Assembly (NCBI RefSeq): GCF_900089495.1
Contig: NZ_LT605203.1
Coordinates: 1,766,849-1,804,885 of the forward strand
DNA length: 38,037 bases
Source of the DNA: Thiomonas sp. X19
GTDB lineage: Bacteria; Pseudomonadota; Gammaproteobacteria; Burkholderiales; Burkholderiaceae_C
Direction of reading: 5' to 3'
The notes beneath the pieces are model-generated. The model searched no databases, was not told the DNA's origin, and saw only the letters and a program-made list of their open reading frames with translations. Position 1 is the stretch's first letter. Every line of letters begins with the position of its first letter. The translations under genes and the position numbers were made by a program. This document shows positions 19,579 through 28,152 of this stretch, piece after piece.

Positions 19579-19809
19579 GCGGTGTTGCGGGCTGATTCGG
19601 GTGCGAGGCAGCGTGTAATCGGTCGGGGAGGTGGTCGCGGGAGCGCCCGAGCCGTGACTCTTTGTGTTCAATCCGTCTCGCCTCGGAGCATCAGTGACTC
19701 GCCCCGAACGTCACATCTTCGGCCTTTGCCGCCGTTGGGGCAGCTTGTGGCGACGGCCGGTATGCCACAGCCAGCGGTCGCCGATAGCATCGGTTTCAGC
19801 ACTCGCAGC

Positions 19810-20871
19810 TCACGCAGTCACCGGATGGCGCACCCCAGCGGTCTCAATGAACCTCTTGAGCAGCGACTCCGGCATAAGGTGGAGGTCCCCGCGGGCTCGC
19901 GAACAGGCGACGTACAGCTTGTTTCTCGACAGCGCGGCTAGGCTCGCAAGCCCTCCCTCTTCGTATTTCCTCCAGGCCACCATCGTCATGACAACGCAGA
20001 CGTCTTGATAGTGATCCTGCCCCTTGGATGCACCCCACGTTTGCGAATGGCACGAGTACTTCTCTTGCTCCTTGAAGAAAAGCTTCACGGTGTCGCTGCT
20101 GGCATACAGCTGTGCGGCCGTGTTCGCGTCGCGGACGATGGACACAGACGTGGCGCGATCTATCGCGGGATGAATGTCCACACCAATTTGTGTCCTGATG
20201 AACTCACAGACCGTCGAGCTGCAGCGATGACTGTTCAGAAGTGATGTTGTATCGATCGTGAGCCCAGCACCGCGTAGGCTGACTTTGAAGCGCTCGTAGC
20301 TGTCGTGGAGTCCCTTGTTAACGGCGCCGTCAACGCTTGTTGAGTAGGTATGCTGGAAGAAATCTCCAACTAGAAGAACTTCCACGTCAGCTGCGACGAT
20401 CTGCTTTAGCAAATTGAAATCGTGGCCTCCGAAGTCCTGCACCTCGTCGACAAAGACCTTGTCGTAGTACCGCGCGATGCGGCGTTGCAGTACAGTTATA
20501 CAGCCTTTGACGTCGAGCAGCTTTGCCATGCGAGCGTGATAGACGCGACCTCTTGAGGTCACGTAGCGAGCCGGGTTGGTGAGCTTCAGCCGCGAGGTGT
20601 GATCAGCGGGCCGCTCGAAGCAAATGCCTTTCGTCTTCATCTCTTCCAGCAGCAGCGGCCGATAGCAGAACGAGCTCAAGAAAGTGAAATAGGTATTGAC
20701 CGTGATGTTCTCAGGGATGTAGCCAAATTTCGCAATCACCCGGCGACGGATTTCCACGCAGTTGTTTTCGGTGTACGTAATCAGTAGCACTCGCTTTTGG
20801 AGGTCGAGCTCATTGACCAAGCTGGTGGTCTTGCCCGAGCCCGCCACCGCGAAAACTACTCGTTTATCCAT
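19810..20871 (-). CDS. Short UvrD-like helicase, GajB-like partner of the OLD nuclease
   Basis: Superfamily 1A helicase with all main motifs: Walker A VAGSGKTTSL at about residue 10, Ia LLITYTENNCVEIRRRV, II VFVDEVQDFG near 140, III VLLVGDFFQHTYS, an Arg-bearing LLNSHRCSST, V-like SKGQDHYQDVCVV, and VI KLYVACSRARGDLHLM near the C-terminus. At 353 residues it is much shorter than Bacillus GajB (about 494): it starts almost directly at Walker A and has little room for the 1B and 2B subdomains. It overlaps the OLD-family gene by 16 bp, the same order as gajA-gajB. In Gabija GajB assembles with GajA and is thought to sense or process DNA ends during infection. The gene is last in the defence operon. 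Confidence 0.78.
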   Translation of the reverse strand: MDKRVVFAVAGSGKTTSLVNELDLQKRVLLITYTENNCVEIRRRVIAKFGYIPENITVNTYFTFLSSFCYRPLLLEEMKTKGICFERPADHTSRLKLTNPARYVTSRGRVYHARMAKLLDVKGCITVLQRRIARYYDKVFVDEVQDFGGHDFNLLKQIVAADVEVLLVGDFFQHTYSTSVDGAVNKGLHDSYERFKVSLRGAGLTIDTTSLLNSHRCSSTVCEFIRTQIGVDIHPAIDRATSVSIVRDANTAAQLYASSDTVKLFFKEQEKYSCHSQTWGASKGQDHYQDVCVVMTMVAWRKYEEGGLASLAALSRNKLYVACSRARGDLHLMPESLLKRFIETAGVRHPVTA

Positions 20872-22421
20872 TTAATGGCCTCTTGAATATAGGCGGGCGC
20901 CACGAGCTCGGCTTCCTTCTTCTGCAGAAGCTCGAACGCGGCATCTGCCTTATTAGCCAGCATGTAATCAAGCGCAGTTAGCTTGCGCCGAGGTGTAGCG
21001 AAGGCATCGTCGCAGAGCGCCTTGTTGTCATCGTAGAGACAGATTTCAAACGTCTTGCGTCGAGTTGCATCGCGATCGGCGAAGACCCTCGCGGTCTCCG
21101 TTACGTGCTCTGCATAGTTGTCAACGCAGTTCTTCTGATAATCGCCGTCGTTGTCGCGAATGACGGCCGTTCTCACGTGCAGCAGCTTGGCAAGGTCAAG
21201 GTAGCGCTTGAAGCTTGTCCCGCCAACGGAAATTACGTGCACGCCGTCACGCTTCAGCGAGGAACCCGAGTGCTTCGTATAGAGGGCGTCCAGGAGAATG
21301 AACTCGGCGTCACCCTCGACTAATATCACCTTCTTGGACAACGAAAATTCCAGCACACTGTTGTCCGGCGCCTTCATAAAGAATTTGGCGGTGTCCTCGG
21401 GAAGCTTGTTCAGCCTGGCGTGTTTGCCGCCGGCACCCAGCAGGACCGCCTTGCGCAAGTCCAGGCGTGACGAGATGAGGCTGCTGTGTGTCGCGATGAA
21501 CAGCTGCTTGTTCGACGACTGAGCGATGCGCTCGATGAGCTTGTTCATCGTCACGTGGCTGAGATGGTTCTCCGGCTCCTCCAGCAGCAGCACATCCAAG
21601 CGGCTGTCTCCACCACGCTTGCGCAGCGCGAACTCGGTCTTGATGAAGCACTGGCGTCCCTTGCCTTTGCTCTCAATCGGAATGTCGTCTTCCGTGATTA
21701 CCAGATCGGCTTCAAGGTTTGACTTGGCGCTCGTGCGCACTGCGAACTTATAGTCGTCAAGTTTGTCGTTCAGTTCGGCAAGATGGGTAGTTCGGAACGC
21801 GCCCTTGTTCTGCCGATAAGCGTTCTCGAGCTTGCTTCGGTGGGCCACGTCCGCCTGGAGAGCGAAGACAGACCGGGTGTACTCGCGTGCAGCATAGTCG
21901 CTGTCGATTCTGGAGCTGTCGATGGCCAAGTGTCGCACATGCCGCTTGACGCTCGAATAGGCGTCGCCGGCGAACGTCATGAAGTGCACGCCGTAGTACT
22001 CGTAGGGGAAGTTCGTCGGGTCCTCCGCCAGGGCCTCGGCGATCTCCTTGCTGAACTCGTCCATTGGCTTGAAGGTCATCTTCAGACCATCTCGCTCGAG
22101 GCGCTTCGAGTTGTTCTTCCCGTTCAGCTCTGGTCTTACACCTGCCGACAGGTAGACCTCGACGAATAGCTCTGGCAGGCGCTCGATAGTGCGCGCGCCG
22201 GCTTGGAATGCCTTCACTCCACCTGCGTTGAGCAGCGTCTCGATGCCAACGGTCTCAACCTTGCTGCGGCTTGCGCTCATCACGAGCTCGAGCGCAAGCA
22301 GTATGGAACTCTTGCCGGCTTCATTGTCCCCAATCAGGAGGTTCAGGTCAGGATCAAACTCGAGCTCAACGTTATCGAACTTCTTGAAGTTCGATAGAAC
22401 CATTCTTTCAATCGTAGGCAT
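20856..22421 (-). CDS. OLD-family ATPase/TOPRIM nuclease, GajA-like
   Basis: The 521-residue protein starts at ATG 22421 (MPTIERMVLSNFKKF) with GGGAG 5 bp upstream. The N-terminal ABC-type ATPase has Walker A GDNEAGKSSILL at residues 31-42, Walker B VLLLEEPENHLSH, and an H-loop LFIATHSSLISS. The C-terminal TOPRIM domain has Glu in VILVEGDAEFILLDALY, then VISVGGTSFKRYLDLA and VIRDNDGD with the acidic metal ligands. This layout, followed directly by a UvrD-like gene, defines class 2 OLD or Gabija systems, in which GajA cuts DNA when nucleotide levels fall. It is close to GajA in length (about 578). The pair looks less GC-rich than its neighbours, suggesting separate acquisition. Confidence 0.82.
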   Translation of the reverse strand: MPTIERMVLSNFKKFDNVELEFDPDLNLLIGDNEAGKSSILLALELVMSASRSKVETVGIETLLNAGGVKAFQAGARTIERLPELFVEVYLSAGVRPELNGKNNSKRLERDGLKMTFKPMDEFSKEIAEALAEDPTNFPYEYYGVHFMTFAGDAYSSVKRHVRHLAIDSSRIDSDYAAREYTRSVFALQADVAHRSKLENAYRQNKGAFRTTHLAELNDKLDDYKFAVRTSAKSNLEADLVITEDDIPIESKGKGRQCFIKTEFALRKRGGDSRLDVLLLEEPENHLSHVTMNKLIERIAQSSNKQLFIATHSSLISSRLDLRKAVLLGAGGKHARLNKLPEDTAKFFMKAPDNSVLEFSLSKKVILVEGDAEFILLDALYTKHSGSSLKRDGVHVISVGGTSFKRYLDLAKLLHVRTAVIRDNDGDYQKNCVDNYAEHVTETARVFADRDATRRKTFEICLYDDNKALCDDAFATPRRKLTALDYMLANKADAAFELLQKKEAELVAPAYIQEAIKWINE

Positions 22422-22490
22422 TTCTACTCCCTGGCACAGCGCCATTTGCTCGCAAACCAACCTCGATGGCCGCGGCCCACGGAATGCGCT

Positions 22491-23411
22491 TCATGCCACC
22501 CCTTCGTTCTGGCGTGCAGGCATGGTGTGGCGGCAGCGCCCGCAGGCCCAGAAACGGGTTCCGTTGGTGGAGTTCGTTTTCAGGGTCATCTTGGAACCGC
22601 AGTTCACACAGGTGGCACGCCAGAAGTCGCCTTCCGTTGCAACGGCCAGCAGATGCTGCTGCACCTCGGCGGGTTGGGTCTGAATGTGACGAAGCAAACG
22701 GGCTCCGTCGAACAACGTGAGGTCGTGCCTGCTGGCCAACTCTTGTGCTGCCGGCATGAACGTAGACGAGGTGAAGTAAATGGCCGTAGCGACTCGATGA
22801 TCTGTTTTCAGACCGAGGAACTCGCGAATCTGCACTTCACCAACTTTCTTCCCCGACCAGTTCTTGCACTGCACGATGCCGGTCAACTGCGCCTTGGATG
22901 CATCGCTGTAGAGTCGAATATCGATGCCACCATCGGCGCCAAACGCTTGCGACGACGTGATGTGTCCTTCGTGTTGCAACAAAGCTTCGCACAGGGTTTC
23001 AAAGCACCGCCACTCGATCAGGTCGAACACAGCGTGTGACCAGACGATGGGACGTGCAGGTGTGTCGGGTGTGCGCTCGGCTGGACGCCAGCGGTTGCGA
23101 ATGTCGTCGTCGATCAGCACGCCGCTAGGCTGATCGGCAGGGCGTGGTGGCGCGGTCCGACGGCTTCCAAAGACCGGTTCCACAGGCGTCCAGTCCAAAC
23201 CCTTGCCCCGGTTGGACGGCAGGACGTGCAGGCCCAAGAAGAACGCCCCGAGGGCAACAGCCAGCCACGCCCAAGGGCGGAAGACCTCGAACATGATCGT
23301 CAGCGGGCTGCTCCGAAGAAAGGTCAGCGCAACCAGCACCCCCACGCCGATGGCGAGTAGCGTCAACCCCATCTCGCCGAGGCTCTTGGACTTGCGGCGG
23401 CGTGCCATCAT
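22491..23411 (-). CDS. Membrane-anchored Mrr-like restriction endonuclease with zinc ribbon
   Basis: A 306-residue protein with three parts. The basic N-terminus RRRKSKS is followed by two membrane helices at about 15-32 and 46-64. A PD-(D/E)XK Mrr-like domain (about 130-245) has FETLCEALLQHEGH, GADGGIDIRLYS with the metal Asp, and GIVQCKNWSGKKVGEVQIREF with Q-x-K. A C-terminal four-cysteine zinc ribbon follows, CVNCGSKM and CGRCRHTMPAR. Mrr-type enzymes cut modified DNA. The membrane anchor would place the nuclease at the inner membrane, perhaps on incoming DNA (inference). Its start codon overlaps the Res stop by one base (TGATG), so it is an integral member of the RM operon. ATG 23408 is an equally possible start. 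Confidence 0.82.
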   Translation of the reverse strand: MMARRRKSKSLGEMGLTLLAIGVGVLVALTFLRSSPLTIMFEVFRPWAWLAVALGAFFLGLHVLPSNRGKGLDWTPVEPVFGSRRTAPPRPADQPSGVLIDDDIRNRWRPAERTPDTPARPIVWSHAVFDLIEWRCFETLCEALLQHEGHITSSQAFGADGGIDIRLYSDASKAQLTGIVQCKNWSGKKVGEVQIREFLGLKTDHRVATAIYFTSSTFMPAAQELASRHDLTLFDGARLLRHIQTQPAEVQQHLLAVATEGDFWRATCVNCGSKMTLKTNSTNGTRFWACGRCRHTMPARQNEGVA

Positions 23412-26083
23412 CAGCCACCAATCTTTGCAGCGAGTTGCCCGGCCACATCCCGCCCCTGTTCATCACGCTTCACAGCGAACAGGAACAGGCAGCGACCACC
23501 GCTGCTGCGCTCCCACTGGTCACCGGCCTGCTTTTTCTCGCGCGAGTCATCGTTGGTCTCGTAGGGCTCGCCCTTGTACTCGACGATCAGCACGCGGCCA
23601 TCCTGCAGCTCGGTCACGAAGTCCGGGTAGAAGTAGTCCGTGGCGGTTGGGAACCAGAACGAACACCTGGGTTGGCGCTCGATGTTGCGCACCCAGTATC
23701 TCACCTGCGGATGGGCGTCGATCAGCCGGGCGCATTGGAACTCTTCGGAGTCCCGTCCGCTGGGGGTCTTCTCCCGAAGATCATGGATCACCGGGTAGAA
23801 GTGCTTCTCGAATTGGTAGCTGCCCCGGTAGACGTTCCTTGCGGGATATTGACCGGCCTCGAAGCGAAAACTGTGCGGCGCCGCTTGTTCCGCCGGCGGC
23901 ACGCTCATCTCCGGCAGCCGAAGCTGGAATCCCTGCGCCACCGCGTGTTGGCGAAGCCGCTCGATCTCGCGCTCAATCGCTTGCGCAAGCTGGAACCGCG
24001 CCCGCACCAGGGCGGTCAGGGTCATGCTCCGGTCGTGGAGCAGGTGCTGCACCATGCGCAGCAGATAGGTCTGCAGTTGCGGCTGGGATACATCGGGCTG
24101 GCGTAATTCCCGATCCAACCACGCCACCAGGTCCTGCTCGGACACATGGCTGGGCGCATCGTCAAGATGCAACTGCGCGGTGTCGATCTTGCGGTATTCG
24201 ACGCGGGCGGCGTTCACGTCGATCTGGAAGGTGTTCACCGTCTCGACGATGTTGAACCCGGCCAGTTGCGCGGCCTGGTTGGACAGGTTCCAGTCGCCCA
24301 GCCCGGTCAGTGTCTCCCGCTCCACGGTTTCCAGGTGGCCGTCCAGGTTCAGGCAGAGCTGCGGGATGGGGACGAAGGTCTCACCCAGTTGTGCCGGGGC
24401 GCGCATTGCCTGGCGCATGGCGCGGAAGTCGTCGAACTGATCGCGCACCTTGTCCCGTTCCTTGGCGGACACGGTGTTCTCGACGAAGGCTTGCGTCTGG
24501 GCCAAGGTGTCGGCGCTGACATCACCACGCAGGATGACGGTCACCCCCTGTGTGGTCGGGCGGATCTCCACGGCTTGCCGTACCTGTTCGGGCCAGTGCT
24601 GGGTGTCCGGGACTTGCGAAACCTGGAAGGTGAAGTCGGGAATTGCCTGCGGAACCCGGCCTTGTCCCCCTTGCAAATCGAGCCAGCCCTGCGGCAGCAA
24701 GGCCGCTGCGGCCTCGAAACGCTCGAAGCCCATGTTCTGCACCATGCGGTCCTTGAGCGTGGACGCAGCCTGGGCGAAGTTCTCGGCAATGATGTGGGCA
24801 TAGGCCTTGTTCAAGGCCTCCTGCTGCCGGGAACGGGCATAGGGCATGCGCAGCACGCGCCCGAGCAACTGTTCCACGTCCTTGGCCGAGTTCACGGATT
24901 GCAGGGAAGCCAGCACATAAGCAAAGGAGCAATCCCAGCCTTCCTTGAGCGCTTCCACCGTGATGACGTACCGAATCTGACACGCGCGGTCGAACAGGTC
25001 GATGCCGTCGAGTTCCTTTTGCGCGCCGGTGGCCACGGCAATCTGGTCCTCGGGGATGTGCTGGTCATCAAGCAGGTATTGGCGCACCACGTCGACCGTG
25101 GCCTCGTTGCCCCTGGGCGCTGCCTGGATCAGGACGATGGGGCGGATGTAGTCGGGCTCCGTCTGCGCGGTGGTCTCCAGCTGATCACGGGTGCGGATGG
25201 CATCGGCCACACAGTCGCGCCAGCCCTGCGGATGTTCGGCCAGCACGATGGGCAGCTTGATCATCTGCTCGGCCTTCAGTTCTTGGGCGCTGACGTGGTG
25301 CAGCACGTTGTTGCCGGGAACGGGGGTGGCAGTGAGTTCGATGATGCAGCTTGGATTCACCCGCCCCAGCGTCTGGAAGAAGCGCTCAGTCCGGTTGTTG
25401 TGCGCCTCGTCCACAATGACCACCGGGCACTGCAGGTGCAGCCAGTTCGCCACGGAGTACTTCACCCGCCCAACGTCTTTCTCGGTCAGGTAGGGCTGGC
25501 TCACCAGGTCGGCGGCGGTCACCTTCTCCAGCCCCTGCGTGAGGTGCGCCGGCAGGTTGTCGAAGTGCGGCGCCAGTTCCTCGAAGAAGGCGTAGACGTT
25601 GCGTTGGGCGGTATTGCTGACGTTGAAGGACTGAATGGTGGCCACCACCACGATGGCCGCTTTTCCCACGTCCTGTGGGCTGATGGTCTGCAGGCTGTCA
25701 AGGTCGCACACCTGGACGCGGTCGCCGAAGGAATGGGCGAGCGCCTGGCGGTATGGGTGCCGCACGTTGGCCAGGGCGTCCAGCGCCTGGGTGCGGATGG
25801 TGTCGGAGGGGGTGAGCCACAGCGCCACGGGCGCGTCAGTGTCGAGCAGGGTGCGCGATGTCGCGGCGATGCAGTGCGCGGCCAGCAGGGTTTTGCCGCC
25901 GCCGGTCGGGATGCGCAGGCACACGGCGGGGGTGTCGCCGAAGATCGGCTGGTAAGGAACGGCACGCTCTTGTCCGGCCAGGGTGGCGGCGAATGCCGTG
26001 GCCACGGGCTGGCTGCGGCAGCGCTGCAAAAACGCGGTGAGCGCATCAAGGGTTTGCTGCTGGTAGGTCTTGAGGGCGAGCAT
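23411..26083 (-). CDS. Type III-like restriction subunit (Res), DEAD-box helicase
   Basis: An 890-residue ATPase/endonuclease subunit. The SF2 helicase core has Walker A RIPTGGGKTLLAAH near residue 58, Walker B VIVDEAHNNR near 215, and motif III ELTATPVPGNN. The C-terminal helicase part has VITVEALKEGWDCSFAYVLA and QLLGRVLRMPYA. A nuclease-type core is seen near the end: SFWFPTATDYFYPDFVTEL, GRVLIVEYKGE (PD-ExK arrangement), as in type III Res. Length and domain order match. It lies 5 bp after the methyltransferase gene and overlaps the Mrr gene by one base, so mod-res-mrr form one coupled unit. Confidence 0.87.
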   Translation of the reverse strand: MLALKTYQQQTLDALTAFLQRCRSQPVATAFAATLAGQERAVPYQPIFGDTPAVCLRIPTGGGKTLLAAHCIAATSRTLLDTDAPVALWLTPSDTIRTQALDALANVRHPYRQALAHSFGDRVQVCDLDSLQTISPQDVGKAAIVVVATIQSFNVSNTAQRNVYAFFEELAPHFDNLPAHLTQGLEKVTAADLVSQPYLTEKDVGRVKYSVANWLHLQCPVVIVDEAHNNRTERFFQTLGRVNPSCIIELTATPVPGNNVLHHVSAQELKAEQMIKLPIVLAEHPQGWRDCVADAIRTRDQLETTAQTEPDYIRPIVLIQAAPRGNEATVDVVRQYLLDDQHIPEDQIAVATGAQKELDGIDLFDRACQIRYVITVEALKEGWDCSFAYVLASLQSVNSAKDVEQLLGRVLRMPYARSRQQEALNKAYAHIIAENFAQAASTLKDRMVQNMGFERFEAAAALLPQGWLDLQGGQGRVPQAIPDFTFQVSQVPDTQHWPEQVRQAVEIRPTTQGVTVILRGDVSADTLAQTQAFVENTVSAKERDKVRDQFDDFRAMRQAMRAPAQLGETFVPIPQLCLNLDGHLETVERETLTGLGDWNLSNQAAQLAGFNIVETVNTFQIDVNAARVEYRKIDTAQLHLDDAPSHVSEQDLVAWLDRELRQPDVSQPQLQTYLLRMVQHLLHDRSMTLTALVRARFQLAQAIEREIERLRQHAVAQGFQLRLPEMSVPPAEQAAPHSFRFEAGQYPARNVYRGSYQFEKHFYPVIHDLREKTPSGRDSEEFQCARLIDAHPQVRYWVRNIERQPRCSFWFPTATDYFYPDFVTELQDGRVLIVEYKGEPYETNDDSREKKQAGDQWERSSGGRCLFLFAVKRDEQGRDVAGQLAAKIGG

Positions 26084-26088
26084 GACGG

Positions 26089-27603
26089 TCAGCGCATCTT
26101 GATGTCGTAGGGAATCTGCTTGAAGGTGATGCCCTCTGCCGCGAGCCGCGCCGGGCCGAGGCGGCTGCTTTCGCCGTAGATGACCTTCGGGCCGGCATGC
26201 GCGGCCAACACATTCAGATGCTGCAGAACGGGCTGGGTGAGCACATTGCCGCCTGCGGGCCTGCGGTCGCCCAGAATGCCGTTGTAGAGCAAGTAGAAGG
26301 CCGTGCCATTGTGGATGCCCAGCAAGGGCGAGTCGAAGGCATGTGCACCCGGCTCGCCCACTTCGAGATGCCAGACATAGGCGGCGAGCGTCGCAAAGCG
26401 AACTCCAGCGTTGATGTGACCGTGGGCGTCGAAGGCGGTTTCACCCAGGCTGTAGAAACGGAAACCGCCGCCGCCTTTCCAGTTCACGGCTTCGCTGATG
26501 CCACCTTGCTCGCCGTCGATGACCTTTTGCAGGCGCGGGATGCAATGGGTGCGGGCATGCTCGCCCATTTCGATGCCGATCCAGCGACGTCCCATCTTGT
26601 GGGCTACAGCGGAGGTGGTGCCCCCACCAAGAAAGCTATCCAAAATCAAGTCATCTTGGTTGGATGCGATTTCCAGAATTCTTTGCAACAATCTTTCAGG
26701 CTTTGGCGTACCGAACGGGTCATCCGGCAAGAGCAGCACAGCTTCTTTTTTGGCATCTTGGGTGTGTCCGACATCTTCCCATGCCCAGTAAGTTTGCGGG
26801 ACTCGGCCCTGTTTGACCTCATTTAAGAACCGTTTGAGGGCGGGCACATTCATCCCATCCTTGCCCCACCAAATCCGACCGTCCGCGTCGAGAGCGACCA
26901 ACTTTTCATGCGAGATAGCCCAATAGCGTCCGGGCGGAGGCCCCGCAATCACTCGCCCACCCGGAGTAGTTACCGCATACGTACCGAGGCTGTACGGATT
27001 ACGTGCTGACAAGTTGTCTGGCCGCCACCTTCCCCGAGGATCGCTGTCTGGATTCTTGTAAACCACATCCTGGTCCGCACTACGTGACATCGGATTGGGA
27101 ATCCATTCGGCAGCTGCCTTGGCATAGACCAGGATGTAATCGTGATCAACCGAAAAATGCCGAGCACTGGACTTCGGCGCATAGTTCTTTCGCCAGATCA
27201 CTGAGGCTACAAAATTCCCGCGCCCGAACACCTCATCCATTAACACCTTGAGGTAGTGCGCCTCGTTGTCGTCGATGGTCACCCAGATCGAGCCGTCCTC
27301 GGCCAGCAGATCGCGCAGCAGCACCAAGCGCGGATACATCATCGATAGCCACTGGCTGTGCTCCAGCTTGTCGTCGTAATGCTCGAACGCGCTCTGGGTG
27401 TTGTACGGCGGGTCGATGAAGATGCACTTGACCTGACCCGCGTAGAACGGGATCATCGCCTTGAGGGCCAGAAGGTTGTCGCCCTGGATCAGCAGGTTGT
27501 CGGCAGCGTCGCCGTAGGTCTGTTCCTGGTGAAGCAGGTGATAGGGCACGTCGCGCGACGTTTCCTTGGCTTGGTTTTTGTTGACCCAATCGAGAAAAGG
27601 CAT
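26089..27603 (-). CDS. Type III-like DNA methyltransferase (Mod)
   Basis: Beta-class N6-adenine/N4-cytosine methyltransferase: the catalytic motif CIFIDPPYNTQSAFEHYDD near residue 85 precedes the SAM motif LILDSFLGGGTTSAVAHKMG near 320, the order seen in type III Mod. It also has the typical WVTIDDNEAHYLKVLMDEVF and RRWIGIEMGEHA. At 504 residues it is shorter than usual type III Mod proteins (600-650), chiefly because of a compact target-recognition region (about 150-290). With Res immediately downstream it should modify one strand of a short asymmetric site and protect the host. No recognition sequence can be inferred. No clear ribosome site precedes 27603. Confidence 0.87.
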   Translation of the reverse strand: MPFLDWVNKNQAKETSRDVPYHLLHQEQTYGDAADNLLIQGDNLLALKAMIPFYAGQVKCIFIDPPYNTQSAFEHYDDKLEHSQWLSMMYPRLVLLRDLLAEDGSIWVTIDDNEAHYLKVLMDEVFGRGNFVASVIWRKNYAPKSSARHFSVDHDYILVYAKAAAEWIPNPMSRSADQDVVYKNPDSDPRGRWRPDNLSARNPYSLGTYAVTTPGGRVIAGPPPGRYWAISHEKLVALDADGRIWWGKDGMNVPALKRFLNEVKQGRVPQTYWAWEDVGHTQDAKKEAVLLLPDDPFGTPKPERLLQRILEIASNQDDLILDSFLGGGTTSAVAHKMGRRWIGIEMGEHARTHCIPRLQKVIDGEQGGISEAVNWKGGGGFRFYSLGETAFDAHGHINAGVRFATLAAYVWHLEVGEPGAHAFDSPLLGIHNGTAFYLLYNGILGDRRPAGGNVLTQPVLQHLNVLAAHAGPKVIYGESSRLGPARLAAEGITFKQIPYDIKMR

Positions 27604-27645
27604 GGAGTGTTGTCTTGTGTTGGGTTGACGCGTGGTCGCCGATGC

Positions 27646-28152
27646 TTACGCTGCGAGCAAGCGCAGCAATTCATCAAGTGTTGGCTCGATGCCTCGCCCG
27701 GCATACAGAGCATCAACACCGAAGTGCGTCGCGTAATTGTGCGGATTGAGCGCATCACCCTGGACGAATGGCGACAGCCGGGTCTTCAAGTCTTTGGTCA
27801 AGCCGTTTGCGGATTGGCCGATGGCGCGCAGCAGCATGGCCTCAAAGCAAGGCTCTGACTTCAACACCTGAATGCGCTTTTCCCGTGCACGCTTTTGCAC
27901 TGCCGCGCTCCATCCGGCATCGGTATCAAGCAGCGCGGCAACATGATCGAACTGATGAATGCGCTGGCGGATGGCGTAGTCCACCACATGCCCCGCGCCT
28001 TTGCCATGTGCGCAACGCACGGTCACCCGCAAGCCGCTGCCGCGCTGCACATACAGCGCCTTGACGTGTTGCAGAAAGGCCTGTTCGGTTTCGCCCTCAC
28101 CGACAAGGAGTAGGGTACGGTATTGCGGGCGAATTGGATGCCGCGGCGCCAT
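27646..28152 (-). CDS. rloB: RloB-like protein (TOPRIM-like fold)
   Basis: A 168-residue protein with the RloB pattern: TLLLVGEGETEQAFLQHVKALY at the N-terminus, HGKGAGHVVDYA, the acidic pair in VAALLDTDAGW near residue 90, then ILKSEPCFEAMLLR (read here as IQVLKSEPCFEAMLLRAIG). Glu and Asp-x-Asp in this order are those of TOPRIM-like nucleases. RloB was named for its linkage to R-M genes and to the ATPase RloA. ATG 28152 overlaps the RloA stop as TGATG; a GTG one codon upstream is possible. The gene sits 42 bp before mod. Nuclease activity is inferred, not shown. Confidence 0.75.
   Translation of the reverse strand: MAPRHPIRPQYRTLLLVGEGETEQAFLQHVKALYVQRGSGLRVTVRCAHGKGAGHVVDYAIRQRIHQFDHVAALLDTDAGWSAAVQKRAREKRIQVLKSEPCFEAMLLRAIGQSANGLTKDLKTRLSPFVQGDALNPHNYATHFGVDALYAGRGIEPTLDELLRLLAA

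Noticed and set aside
19438..19671. Minus-strand 77-codon open frame in the leader region
   Set aside because: It covers the promoter, the upstream target and part of the C4-like RNA; composition is not protein-like and there is no ribosome site.
24146..26110. Plus-strand open frame of 654 codons
   Set aside because: It is antisense to the Res gene, which has intact helicase and nuclease motifs; the frame has no recognisable domain.
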